DNA of 23,718 nucleotides from a virus, in IMG/VR virus record IMGVR_UViG_3300032086_001022, positions 1 to 23,718 of that record. The stretch is one strand, 5' to 3'. A program made the translations under genes and the position numbers. Positions 15,601 to 23,716 of this stretch are shown here, piece after piece; the first letter of the stretch is position 1, and every line of letters starts with the position of its first letter. Below the pieces are notes generated by a model. The model worked only from the letters and a program-made list of their open reading frames with translations. It was not told the DNA's origin and did not search any database.

Positions 15601-16171
15601 TGGTAATAGTTGCAGTAGCACCGGATCCTCCGCCACCACTAAATGTAATAGTATCACTGTTTGAGTAACTGCTACCGCCTGTATCAATATCTACATCTTC
15701 AACTGTTCTTTCTCTATTAAATATTTTTACTGTTTGACCAGCTGAATAATTTTTTTCGTTGCCTGTACCAGTGTTTATATACTTAATATATAAGGTATTT
15801 AAATCAGGATCATTTGCAACAAGACCAGTTACTGAATTGACAACATAGGAATGTAAATTAACTGCCTCTTGTACTACTAAAGTATTTGCATAAGAGCTTA
15901 AAGATACTGCTTGACCGTCATTTTGTGAATCACCAATCTTAATATAATTTGCACCATAATCAGTTGTAAGTGAACAACCTCTAATTATAGTACCGGTTTT
16001 ATAAATGTTATCACCAAATCTTTCAACTTGGTTTTGTAAGATGGTTTGTAATTGAGTTAATTCTCTTGCCTGTACCGCTACACCAGGTCTAAACAAAACT
16101 CGATGAAAGTTTTTATCCTCACTATAATCATCGTAGTAAGGTGTAACATTTAAATTGGTATCTATCGGCAT
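9614..16171 (-). CDS. Giant baseplate/tail structural protein with DUF4815 N-terminus, 2185 aa
   Basis: The first 80 residues (PYYDDYSEDKNFHRVLFRPG, VQARELTQLQTILQNQVERFGDNIYKTG) are the start of DUF4815, found in large structural proteins of many marine myophages. Later landmarks: a Gly-rich GSGY insert at 159-224; a helical DIENRLQRVEYYAL near 1030; an Arg/Ser/Thr-rich loop near 1200-1280; LRPGAEHFVFFD near 1295; DPLCQTFTVDRQKGSDYLLVSSVELYFQGKD near 1440, a beta-sandwich with predicted end 'AGVEYAIVISPDANS'; FVRAYKPSGSDIKVYAKIL near 1985; and a closing AIKIVLLSENEYNVPEVDDLRAVAVSV. The gene starts 12 bases after gp8, with an AGGA site only four bases before the ATG. By place and size I infer the outer baseplate protein that carries fibres, a job done by gp10 and its partners in T4, but I see no gp10 sequence match. 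Confidence 0.85.
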   Translation of the reverse strand: MPIDTNLNVTPYYDDYSEDKNFHRVLFRPGVAVQARELTQLQTILQNQVERFGDNIYKTGTIIRGCSLTTDYGANYIKIGDSQNDGQAVSLSSYANTLVVQEAVNLHSYVVNSVTGLVANDPDLNTLYIKYINTGTGNEKNYSAGQTVKIFNRERTVEDVDIDTGGSSYSNSDTITFSGGGGSGATATITTDASGTITDVSMASKGSGYTTTPNVSITTSTGSSATLTAINYIAEVTVSSLANSVGIGTTVKSSEGVIFQKGHFVRVAPQEIVVEKFSNLPDDKVVGFRTIETISNSNIDSSLLDVATGTPNENAPGANRLKLEPSLTVMASANATTNNEFLVLLEYQNGNIVRDRTSTQFNAVNKELARRTFDESGNYILKPVKLDVEAISSNTTHNNLVVGPVTAYVNGVRAETLNHVRIAQRKGDDFANNTNQTINTSFGNYIIVDELAGTFDIKTGEQILLKDTAEDAVSIGLGTIADPGTTIGNARVRGFEYHSGVVGKPNCQYKLFLYDIKMNASRSFKDVKSVFVATSGVADLVLNTQGQAELKDTDQNKLVFDSGTFAIKELNNEEYLFKAFTNATFTTGGSATLTFSGGNTLPYGTGNLTDANKEEWLVIPHSNVHFLANNTGTVSKTSGSNSVTGSGTSFTSDYTVGDFISIKDSASATDLLEITAITNNESLSVRTNAGTTNASAVASIGFPGNVPIDMTKGSREITINSTTSVTVNLGAGTNVATDFTVHNILQNDSPTVRAKTLNNPVYIKLSTDSLANTTTGPWSLGVPDVLSIEAVYVGTSNTYSETGTNYQDQFELDDGQKDNYYGLSNIKLSPGATLSLTSSSNLLVKAKAFTHGTGKYISTESYPVDDTTTVLPSNKIRTESIPIYVSKQTDLALSLRDSIDCRPIVSNTADVSATTAGAASIDPSNTETFDTNEKFFPSPLRSFTTDIQAYQGRIDRLIVDENGLIRIKEGIPSYAPVPPATEVRTLPLAMIYVAPFPTLSSKEANDAKRPELQNSIKYNSTVRYTMEDIRDIENRLQRVEYYALINTLESNTIAKTLTSDANNQIELFKNGFMVDAMDNYIVSDLNDGEYKAQIDAPTSRLHPQEASVPIDLKYNNGDSSNITKTGNILTLPFSEVTLVNQPIANKQRTLVEDNWAFGGSMQVVPRVDNFFDLDVTGSSTININIADPISQLVRAQNAINRAITQTSSTTTNRSRDLVFQGSGLNDWNAWARDWIGNRPSSTTVHKNTVTTTTRTSFQGITVPPTKSSVNEVGNFLTSVSINPYIRAQKICLYINGLRPGAEHFVFFDNTDISSSCRPGLLPESVTGELSVDDFLETASKTGSQTLTANSTGELAVIVNMPANTFTSGEKEFLVMDFNTLASEDSATSKAIGKFASFGTSGAATALTVNTKDFDLSSGHSFARRTFSQTRTTRREWHSIVVRAWDPLCQTFTVDRQKGSDYLLVSSVELYFQGKDATRGVAIELREVDQETGYPTTLSIPYSRVYKRPADINTSATAATSTKFTFNSPLVLKAGVEYAIVISPDANSPDYRVWTSEPGVPDVTDTSLISNQSWGLGTLFSSTSNRAFSAIQGEDLKFKVNRAEFSSQSGTAVLENGDYEFLTVNVASGSYTGGEDIAQMDHAYIDTALTTNTSSRVITTNNDLTSTLSVNDKVLVIYGTSNSESTANVTVTGVTVTNASSTTTDFSNEYSAGDFIQIGDEVRQVVSIASATSLNVDVAFVSTITNDKHYAVTEKFDVFTVQAANSTSFTVNRPPAYVVNTFNKAVLQKVVTGRMDYYNSSDQKLYLRDSTSANSTHLFEAANSTYLGYLVGDQSEAQSKLFSVDNVKFSKYTPFINNLILSQTTLALDTEVTKSGGGTATEAHLFTEQNVLQCNDTAVVKSRSNEISGTTITKSFTANIQFTATYDDTSPVVDVNPSSVLVINYNINNSYADENTRYGNSSCKYISKRLVLEDGLDAEDVKVFVRAYKPSGSDIKVYAKILSSQDPELFEDKDWSPLRQVTDAGVFSSSLNSGDLKEYEFTFKKTPVVSVIAGAATTNATGTNTTINGIGSSYDSELANNDLIKVVYTDDEDDYEVVSVANTPVAGSFEISATLGTASSSASIQKITNKGEAFKYNQNSNEVRYHDSENRAYDGYKHLAIKIVLLSENEYNVPEVDDLRAVAVSV

Positions 16172-16183
16172 AACTTCCTCTTA

Positions 16184-18208
16184 TTAAAAACTTAAAATAA
16201 ACTTAACTGTTTCTGATTGACTTCCAGATCTAGATACAGGAGTAATATTTTCTACATACATCACCTCTCCTGAACCTTTTACCATATCTGAATTATATTT
16301 AGTTGTCCCTAAAGTAAATGTCGCAGACCCATCTACTTCATTTATTGGATCATTTGCATCGGCATTTATAGTTCCCTTGACGCTTGTCAAGAATATATAG
16401 GTCGAATTAGCAGAATGAAAAAATGCATTTGACCCATCTGCATCATTAGATGTTTGATATACTTTTGCATCTTCAGGCATAAGACCTGTATTAGATGAAT
16501 ATGCAATTCTAAATCTATTATCAAAAGTATTCCAATTATTATAGGTTTTTTCCCCTACAGAAATAGCATTAATTGTTGCTGTATAGCCTGTAGTGCTTCC
16601 TATAATAAAACTACCAGTAGTAAATTTAGGCTCACAATTACCTAAAGTCATATTTGGTAAAGCATTACCTGAAAATAAACCTTCTGCCTCTACTTCTGCA
16701 TATGCAATTCTTGCTTGTGCGGCACCAGTTGCAAATGCTAGATTAGCAGTTAGTGTTGCAGAAGTTGAATTAGTTACTGAATCAATAGTGGCAAGAGTTG
16801 AAGTATTAGCTGTTAGGTCTAATATGTAAACTTTATCTCCAGAATCTAACGCTTTATCTAATTCTGTATTTGTACCAGTAATAGTTGTACTAGTTGTGTT
16901 ACCTGTAACAGTACCTCTTAGAGTTTTATATGATATTTGTGTAATTGTATCTGATGTAGTAAATGTACCAGTAGCATTATTTACTTGTAGATTAACTCCA
17001 TCAAATAATGGATCCTTAATCATAATAAACTTTTTATAATCATTTTCTACTGTAATAAATCCACTTTCATTAGTTGTATATGTAAGCGATACACCTAGTT
17101 CTTTTGACAATAATTCTTTAGGTGCATCTTTACCATGTCCGTCTACTGGTGGTATAATAACTTTAACTGAAGCAGTATTTGATGTACCGCCTGTATTACC
17201 TGATATAGTTGGATTGGCATATGTATAGCCACTACCTCTATCTACTACATTTATTTTACTAATATAGTTATTTACTGTTGAGTTAGATGCAATAGTTGCA
17301 TAAGCTTTAAATCCAGTACCATCCCCATCAATAGTAATATCAGGTCCTATTGTATATGTAGATGTAGAATCAGGTGCAGTAGTAAATGCGCTATTAACTA
17401 CTATTACTCTTGAAGATGATGTATAAGAAGTAATTCTTTTCAATTGACCTGAACCAGTACCACTAGAAATATAAAGTGCGCTATTCTTATAAAAATCTGT
17501 GTTTGAAGATGCTGTATTGGCTAATCTATATGTAGTAGTATTTCCTGAAATACCGGGTATGCTTGTTCTTAGATCATCAACTTGAAATGTTCCAGTAAAT
17601 GATGTTAAATAACCTGAACCGTTATCTGTTATCTTAACAACATCTATTGCACCACCTACTGTATTGCCAGAAACATTTGCACTAGTCTTTACCGGCATAA
17701 AATCATCTGTTGCAAACTTTTCAAAAGTTGCCTCAGGTAAAGTATACATTAACTTCCATGTATAACCATCTGATGATGTTATAAAGTTACAAGCACTTTC
17801 ATTAGTGCTTGATGGTTGATCATTTGCAGCTACTCCACCATTATTATCTAAACATTTATAAACATAATAAGTAGATCCACCATCTACTGCGGCATAAAAT
17901 GTTTTACCTTCTAGATCTACATCATGCTCATACGGTGTGTAAACTGTATTAGATGTCCACATATATTTTGGAATAAGATTATATACATCTGAATCAGATA
18001 CTTTTTTACCAAAAATACCTTCCTCATAAACATCTATTTCTGTTTCTTTATTTGTATCTAAAGGTACATGTGTATTACTAGCATTATTAGCATAATCAGT
18101 ATGCTTAGATGCTACCATATAATATACATTATTAGCAGGTTCTGTAATAGATTCTATAAACTGATCTGCTAAATGTCTTTTTAATTTTTTACTTACTAGA
18201 GTTGCCAT
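16184..18208 (-). CDS. 8: Baseplate wedge protein gp8, long form, 674 aa
   Basis: Two regions match T4 gp8 by eye. 'YYVYKCLDNNGG...SSDGYTWKLMYTLPEATFEKFATDDFMPV' (residues 114-173) corresponds to T4 'WLVYRCLDVPD...GDGYVWEYLFEIPPDV...YIVVPW'. The C-terminus 'GSGEVMYVENITPVSRSGSQSETVKFILSF' corresponds to T4 'SGEMIYMENRPPIIMAMDQTEEINILFTF'. gp8 is a wedge subunit that links gp7 and gp10 in the T4 baseplate. This copy is about twice the 334-residue T4 length. The extra length includes GSGY modules near 197-200 and 325-328 and strand-rich inserts (residues about 400-560), a style common to marine T4-like phages. The gene begins 12 bases after the gp7-like gene, with a weak Shine-Dalgarno, and is followed by the DUF4815 gene. 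Confidence 0.85.
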   Translation of the reverse strand: MATLVSKKLKRHLADQFIESITEPANNVYYMVASKHTDYANNASNTHVPLDTNKETEIDVYEEGIFGKKVSDSDVYNLIPKYMWTSNTVYTPYEHDVDLEGKTFYAAVDGGSTYYVYKCLDNNGGVAANDQPSSTNESACNFITSSDGYTWKLMYTLPEATFEKFATDDFMPVKTSANVSGNTVGGAIDVVKITDNGSGYLTSFTGTFQVDDLRTSIPGISGNTTTYRLANTASSNTDFYKNSALYISSGTGSGQLKRITSYTSSSRVIVVNSAFTTAPDSTSTYTIGPDITIDGDGTGFKAYATIASNSTVNNYISKINVVDRGSGYTYANPTISGNTGGTSNTASVKVIIPPVDGHGKDAPKELLSKELGVSLTYTTNESGFITVENDYKKFIMIKDPLFDGVNLQVNNATGTFTTSDTITQISYKTLRGTVTGNTTSTTITGTNTELDKALDSGDKVYILDLTANTSTLATIDSVTNSTSATLTANLAFATGAAQARIAYAEVEAEGLFSGNALPNMTLGNCEPKFTTGSFIIGSTTGYTATINAISVGEKTYNNWNTFDNRFRIAYSSNTGLMPEDAKVYQTSNDADGSNAFFHSANSTYIFLTSVKGTINADANDPINEVDGSATFTLGTTKYNSDMVKGSGEVMYVENITPVSRSGSQSETVKFILSF

Positions 18209-18219
18209 ATTCTTATTTA

Positions 18220-21200
18220 TTAACTTGTTGAAACAACTGAATTGCCACTAATAGTACTAACTGTATTAGATGTTACTACTAGTCTTCCAAATAATTTTTT
18301 ACCTGCCACATGAAGCACATTTTTAACTGTATCAAAATATTCATCTAATGGTATTGAAGTTCTTATCTCATATGAATAATTTTGATAGAAATCTCCATCA
18401 TGTAAATATTTATTATTAGATAAGAAGCCTCTTGTACTATTATAGTATTTTGTTCCTACACCTTGTGTTGCCACATTTGCTTTACCAGATGCTGTATTTA
18501 AACCATCTTGAGATGATATAGTAACTGTTTCATTATTAACATAACCAAGACCTGAATTTAAAATTTGTAATGTATTAATTGATCCGTTACCTGATTGTGC
18601 AACAGAATCAAATACAGCATTATCACCAATTACGTTTGATGATGCCCATGGCGTAGCTGCTTTAACTTGTGCGGTAGAACCAGTTGCATCTCCAGTTAAA
18701 TCTGCAGAACCTGAATCTCTAAATTCATTGAATAGGCTTAATCTCTTACAAAATAGATACGTGTTATTAGCATTAGTAACTATTCTCGCACTTGCTGTTG
18801 CAGAAGAAGTACAAGCAGATGCAGATAAAATATGTGCTTGTGCGTTTGATGTTATACCAAACATCTGATATATTGTATTAGTAGTAGGTGTAGCTGTTAT
18901 TAATTGACTGCCTCCCGAATCAGAAGTAATTGGAGTTGAATTAGATGCAAACGAACCTGTAATATCTTTTACAATTAATGTTGTAGAATTAGATGTAACT
19001 AATGTACCGCTTGCGTCATTTTGTGTAACTGCATCATCTGGTGCAAAGTTAGTATTTGCACCAACAGTAAGATAATTAGTATTTACAGATGCTTGCCATG
19101 TACCAGTATTACTATGAATAACTGTTGTTTGATTTGCACCTGATACTTCTGTTGTACTAATAATACCTGTGGCTGTATTTGTATTAAATGCATCTTTAGA
19201 ATATACAAACTCACCAGCATCAAAAGTTGTATTACCAGTAATAGTATTTGATACTATACTAACACCAGGTGTATCAATACCTTGTGTAACATTTTCTCCT
19301 TCTAAAAATGCGCCTGTTACATTTTCTATTTGTAATACTATATCTTGTTTTCCATATGCTGCAATCTTTGGTTCATATGCTATAACAAAAGGATCATAAT
19401 TATAATCTTCACCAGGGTTAATACCAAACAAGTTACCAATAGTACCTATTGTATAATCTGTATATGAAAATAAATCTTGTAATCTTGTTTGTGAATCACC
19501 ACTAGGTGATTTAACAAATCCTAAAGAAGAAAATGGAATTAAATTTGCACCAGTACCACCACTAGTTGTTATACCTGTTTGTGCTGTTGTAACTATACCA
19601 CTACCTACATTAGAAGATAAAGTAACTAAAGTAATATTACCTGATGCATCTGTTGTGATAGTTGCATTACCTGATTCAAAAGAACCAACCCCAGTATTAC
19701 CCCCTGTAAATTGTACTGTGTCAGTATTAGAATAACCTGTACCAGAATTAGCAATATACACTGAACTTAAATTACCAAATGTTGCATTGGCACCAGTAAT
19801 TAAAATATCCATATGTTCGGCACTATCAGAACCTGGACCATCATTATTAGAACTTAATAAGTCAGTGTTAATTCTAACTGATTCTGTATCTACTAATCTA
19901 CCAACAGAGTAATCAGCACCCGACCCAGTTAAAACTGCAGATACATTTGCAACTGAATTGGAATTTAATCCTGTTACTAAAGTAGAATTACCAGATGCAT
20001 AAAAAGTGTTATTAGGACTACTAAATCCTAAATGAGTGGTGTTACCTAATATATTATTACCAGTTGCAGATACATCCGTTGAATTATTTACTATTCCTCC
20101 AACATCAGATGCAATTTTAATTACATTATTAACAGAAGAATCACCGCTTAATATTATAGTATTACTAGTAGAAAATCTAGTATTATCTGATAAATTAGTA
20201 TCTTGTAAATTAAAAAGAAAACCATCAGTTGCAGCCGTTGGTGTAATAACTTCCACACTAGTAGATTTAGCATTGGTTGTATATAGTGTTATATCATCAG
20301 ATCCATTGAATGTCCCAGTTACTCCTGATAGGGCCATTACTTCTACATTTGTATAGGTGTGATAGTTCTCCCTAGGGATAAGTTTAACTATTCCAGTAGC
20401 TTCTGTTGTATCTTGTTCTGCAAATAAACCTACATGAATTCCATTTGATCCTATTGTTGCTGTATCAACATTAATAATTGCAACATTAGAAATAGATTGA
20501 ATAGAACCAGTAGTATTATTAGTTCCTGCATTTTCTTGTCTAATAATATCACCTGCGGAAAAATCTGAAACATTTGTATTAGTTACAACTATTGATTGAT
20601 TTTTATCAAATAAAATAGAGTTAGAAAATACATTACCACTTATTTGAGATAATGTAATTGTTGCAGCGTTTGATCCTGAATCTTGTGTTCTTAAAACTAC
20701 TTTAGATAATGATTCATCTATGTTAGTAAAATTTGAATTAATAGAGATAGTTCCTACTACATTATTACATACAAACGAAAAATTATTTTGAGTTACAGTT
20801 TCAAATCTTTCAAATGTTGTAATATTAGAATTAGCATTACTTAAATTAAAATACTCAACACCCTTACTACTTACTACTGTCTCAACTGTTGAGTTAGTAT
20901 ATCCCCATCCACCATCGGTTAAAGTTATACTTACTTTACCAGTTGTAAAATCAACTGCTGTAATAAGTGCTTTACCTTCAATACCATTTGTTGATGTTAT
21001 GTTTACTTCTTCACCTAATGTAAAATTAAGACCTGATAGAGTTAGATTAATATTTGTAAGTGAACCTACTATTTTAGGTGCATTTAAATCTACACCATCT
21101 TCAGAAACAATCTCACCGGATCTAAAAGTACCAATTACGTTTGATAAAAATGCTACATCAATAATTTTACCATTAACATTTCTTCTTACAATATATTCTA

Positions 21201-21735
21201 TATTTGCAGTTGCACCTGAACTTGAACCTGTAATACTTTTACCAACCATTGAGTTAGTTCTAGTTGAAATACTAAGTTCAAGATAAATTGGTGAAACATA
21301 TGTACCATCGGATGTTCTTAATACATCATTACCTGGATAATATACTTCTATATTTCTACCGTATAAATTTTTAAATAAAAGATCTATCGATCTTTCAGAA
21401 CCTTTACTTGAAAATATATCTTGTGCAGATTTAATTAATTGTTCTTTTGAAACAGTAGAATCAATTGTTGTATTTTTTACAAACTTTTCTTTAAAATGTA
21501 TAAAGAATTCATCAATAGTTCTATCAACATCTTTATAATCTGTTAATCTTCTTCCATGATAGAGTGGATTACCGTTTACCAATGCACCAACATAATTAGC
21601 ATATTCTGGTTCATTAGTTTCAAGCCATTTATAATATTCTTCCATAAGTAGAATAAACAGCGGTCCTTGATCTTTATAAAAATCAGGAAACTGTGATTCT
21701 ATAAAAGGTGAAATAAATCTTTCTAATGAACTCAT
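18220..21735 (-). CDS. gp7-like baseplate wedge protein, 1171 aa
   Basis: The N-terminal 135 residues (FIESQFPDFYKDQGPLFILLMEEYYKWLE at 11-39; IDEFFIHFKEKFV at 74-86; AQDIFSSKGSERSIDLLFKNLYGRNIEVYYP at 104-134) follow the pattern of a segment in the C-terminal third of T4 gp7 ('FCEAYIQYLSDGYG', 'FYSTKGIEASYKFLFKVLYNEEVEI'). The last 65 residues (FYQNYSYEIRTSIPLDEYFDTVKNVLHVAGKKLFGRLVV) match the piece that follows in gp7. Between them lies a long Asn/Thr/Ser/Gly-rich beta region (about 150-1080) with GTGY/GLGY modules near 660 and 1065. The ATG overlaps the gp6 stop (ATGA). Its place between gp6 and gp8 is that of gene 7 in T4. So the T4 N-terminal gp7 domains are absent and a large insert has replaced them. 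The role as trunk of the baseplate wedge is inferred. Confidence 0.8.
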   Translation of the reverse strand: MSSLERFISPFIESQFPDFYKDQGPLFILLMEEYYKWLETNEPEYANYVGALVNGNPLYHGRRLTDYKDVDRTIDEFFIHFKEKFVKNTTIDSTVSKEQLIKSAQDIFSSKGSERSIDLLFKNLYGRNIEVYYPGNDVLRTSDGTYVSPIYLELSISTRTNSMVGKSITGSSSGATANIEYIVRRNVNGKIIDVAFLSNVIGTFRSGEIVSEDGVDLNAPKIVGSLTNINLTLSGLNFTLGEEVNITSTNGIEGKALITAVDFTTGKVSITLTDGGWGYTNSTVETVVSSKGVEYFNLSNANSNITTFERFETVTQNNFSFVCNNVVGTISINSNFTNIDESLSKVVLRTQDSGSNAATITLSQISGNVFSNSILFDKNQSIVVTNTNVSDFSAGDIIRQENAGTNNTTGSIQSISNVAIINVDTATIGSNGIHVGLFAEQDTTEATGIVKLIPRENYHTYTNVEVMALSGVTGTFNGSDDITLYTTNAKSTSVEVITPTAATDGFLFNLQDTNLSDNTRFSTSNTIILSGDSSVNNVIKIASDVGGIVNNSTDVSATGNNILGNTTHLGFSSPNNTFYASGNSTLVTGLNSNSVANVSAVLTGSGADYSVGRLVDTESVRINTDLLSSNNDGPGSDSAEHMDILITGANATFGNLSSVYIANSGTGYSNTDTVQFTGGNTGVGSFESGNATITTDASGNITLVTLSSNVGSGIVTTAQTGITTSGGTGANLIPFSSLGFVKSPSGDSQTRLQDLFSYTDYTIGTIGNLFGINPGEDYNYDPFVIAYEPKIAAYGKQDIVLQIENVTGAFLEGENVTQGIDTPGVSIVSNTITGNTTFDAGEFVYSKDAFNTNTATGIISTTEVSGANQTTVIHSNTGTWQASVNTNYLTVGANTNFAPDDAVTQNDASGTLVTSNSTTLIVKDITGSFASNSTPITSDSGGSQLITATPTTNTIYQMFGITSNAQAHILSASACTSSATASARIVTNANNTYLFCKRLSLFNEFRDSGSADLTGDATGSTAQVKAATPWASSNVIGDNAVFDSVAQSGNGSINTLQILNSGLGYVNNETVTISSQDGLNTASGKANVATQGVGTKYYNSTRGFLSNNKYLHDGDFYQNYSYEIRTSIPLDEYFDTVKNVLHVAGKKLFGRLVVTSNTVSTISGNSVVSTS

Positions 21736-23540
21736 TCTCTAATCTGCTTTGTGAATGCTTCTATATCTGAATCTCTAATTGTAATAATTGTATTTTTAGA
21801 TGCGGTTATATCTCTAAACTTAGGATTGGCATATAGTCTTATAGATGCAAAATTACCAGTATTTTGTATAACTAATCCTTCTATTGAAACTTTACCGGTT
21901 GTATAATCTACTGTACCAATATTTTTAACAAATACATTCTTATTATTATCATCTAATCTATAGATAACTAACTTACCTGCTCTATCATCTTGAATAGTTG
22001 CAGTGCTACCTTCATATGTAAATCTAGAAGAAAATATTGCATGTACTTCTGATTGAACATAATCTGTTTCACCAGTACTTAAACTATACTCAGTATCAAG
22101 CTCTATATTATACAATATTGTTTTGTTAAATGCAACTCCTGCAGTAGGTGATAATCTAACAAAAGGATGTAAACGTACATCAACACTAACTACTGAATCG
22201 TGTATAGCGTTAAGATCTTCTACTAATTGACTATATCTTAACGATTTATTAAAGTCATTTAGATATGTTGCATTGTAAGTACTAATTTCATTTTTAGCTA
22301 ACGTCTTAATAGCTGTATCATCTAAATTAGTATTATTAATATTGTATGTAACTGTAACATCGATTTCAACATATAAGAAATCTGGATTAACAACTAATGG
22401 TGTAATTCCAACTGTTGATCTTGAACTTAAAAATTCTGTATATTCTGTTTTGTCTGCCTCTGTTATACCTTCATTATTAACAGTATCAATTGCAACAACA
22501 ACTCTACCAAACTGTGGTGGATCTAATTCCTCACCACCATACACTGCAACTGATTCTATTTCAGGAAAACTTTGTCTTAATAAATTTTCAAAGTCAGATG
22601 ATGTAATAGCTCTATCTTGGTTTTGATAAGAACGTGGTGCATTAAATTTAATACTTTCAATTGACTCGGCAACACCACCACCTCTTGCCTGTGTGTCTGT
22701 TGAAATAGCAGATATGTTAGATTGACCTTGTATTGGACCATCTATAGAAAATACTGCTGCACCATTTGGTAATTCACCATTACATACTCTATATTCTGCA
22801 ACTATAGTAGAACCGTTTTGTGGTCTTTTTGAAACTACATTATCACCAAATTTGATCTCATATTGACTATTCTCTGCAGCTTGTATATAATATACTTGTG
22901 AATTAGCAGAATGACCTAAGAATGAAGTTGCTTGTGTATAGGTATATGAATTAGCACCTTCATTTTCTAATACTGTTATTGTAATACTTCTAGTATCAAT
23001 AGTTGGATTAGAAAGAACAAATCTTTGATCATTATTCGATGTAGAGTAAATAAATGTATCTGTTACAAATGTTCCTTCAAATATACTTAAATTATCTACA
23101 TTAATTACATTACTGGTATTTGCAGTGTGTATTGAACTAACACCTGTAGTAAAAATATAATTATTAGATCCTATCTTTGTTGTAAAAGAAGTACCTTTTG
23201 GAATTAATAAAGAATCAATACTAGTGGAAGGTGTTACTGTAAATGATACAGTTGCCTCTGCCGATCTATAGGACCTAGGAACATAATTTAATTCTTTAGC
23301 ATGTGATATAACACTATCTCTTAATTGTGCTGAATCTAAAAACATCTCACTTGCAACCATATTTAAATAGAATGCATTATTATATGTGTTATATGCTAAT
23401 ATATCTAAAAGCTGGCTAATATTAGAACCTTCAAAATCTACATCTTTAAAAGGCGAATCAGCTCTCTTTAAAAAGTTTTTAAAGTTATCCCTAAGACTAT
23501 CGTAGTCTAATCCTGTTAATTTTAAACTAGTGTTTGCCAC
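21732..23540 (-). CDS. 6: Baseplate wedge protein gp6 (baseplate J-like), 602 aa
   Basis: The opening 100 residues (LDYDSLRDNFKNFLK, FEGSNISQLLDILAYNTYNNAFYLNMVASEMFLDSAQLRDSVISHAKELNYVPRSYRSA) are characteristic of T4-type gp6. Residues 287-347 hold the baseplate-J core: GGGVAESIESIKFNAPRSYQNQDRAITSSDFENLL, then FPEIESVAVYGGEELDPPQFGRV. gp6 dimers form the inner ring that ties the six wedges together around the hub; length is close to the 660 residues of T4. The start is GTG at 23540-23538, sharing one base with the gp25 TAG (TAGTG) and preceded by AGGA with a seven-base spacer. The 3' end overlaps the gp7-like gene by four bases. No internal disruption is seen. Confidence 0.92.
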   Translation of the reverse strand: MANTSLKLTGLDYDSLRDNFKNFLKRADSPFKDVDFEGSNISQLLDILAYNTYNNAFYLNMVASEMFLDSAQLRDSVISHAKELNYVPRSYRSAEATVSFTVTPSTSIDSLLIPKGTSFTTKIGSNNYIFTTGVSSIHTANTSNVINVDNLSIFEGTFVTDTFIYSTSNNDQRFVLSNPTIDTRSITITVLENEGANSYTYTQATSFLGHSANSQVYYIQAAENSQYEIKFGDNVVSKRPQNGSTIVAEYRVCNGELPNGAAVFSIDGPIQGQSNISAISTDTQARGGGVAESIESIKFNAPRSYQNQDRAITSSDFENLLRQSFPEIESVAVYGGEELDPPQFGRVVVAIDTVNNEGITEADKTEYTEFLSSRSTVGITPLVVNPDFLYVEIDVTVTYNINNTNLDDTAIKTLAKNEISTYNATYLNDFNKSLRYSQLVEDLNAIHDSVVSVDVRLHPFVRLSPTAGVAFNKTILYNIELDTEYSLSTGETDYVQSEVHAIFSSRFTYEGSTATIQDDRAGKLVIYRLDDNNKNVFVKNIGTVDYTTGKVSIEGLVIQNTGNFASIRLYANPKFRDITASKNTIITIRDSDIEAFTKQIRE

Positions 23541-23716
23541 TATCGTATCCTATTAAGTAAAATGTCTAAATTGATTGGTTCAGTTTTATTTATTATGTTA
23601 AAAATAACATTAACATTTAGATAATGCTCATCTGCAGATGGCGTAACTGATACCTCTAAAATTTTTGCCCTTGGTTCAAAATTTTCAATTCTAGTTCTTA
23701 TTAATGACTTTAAAGT
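23540..23716 (-). CDS. 25: Baseplate wedge protein gp25, C-terminal part (cut by window edge)
   Basis: Reading in from the right edge, 58 codons end at a TAG at 23542-23540: TLKSLIRTRIENFEPRAKIL, EVSVTPSADEHYLNVNVIFN, IINKTEPINLDILLNRIR. The 'LI..RI..FEPR' helix followed by a strand pair is the C-terminus of the gp25/GPW lysozyme-like wedge protein, which caps the sheath at the inner baseplate and contains the sheath-initiating handshake strands. It sits directly before gp6, the usual neighbour in marine T4-like phages and other contractile systems, with a one-base overlap. The N-terminus lies outside the window. Confidence 0.85.
   Translation of the reverse strand, partial: TLKSLIRTRIENFEPRAKILEVSVTPSADEHYLNVNVIFNIINKTEPINLDILLNRIR
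23548..23551 (-). promoter_or_regulatory. Shine-Dalgarno for the GTG start of gp6
   Basis: AGGA on the minus strand, seven bases before the GTG at 23540-23538. It supports GTG as the true start, since the GTG also overlaps the gp25 stop. Confidence 0.7.

Noticed and set aside
18209-18219. AATAAATA in the gap before gp8 as a possible late promoter.
   Set aside because: One mismatch, and it ends only a few bases before the ATG, so the mRNA would have almost no leader.
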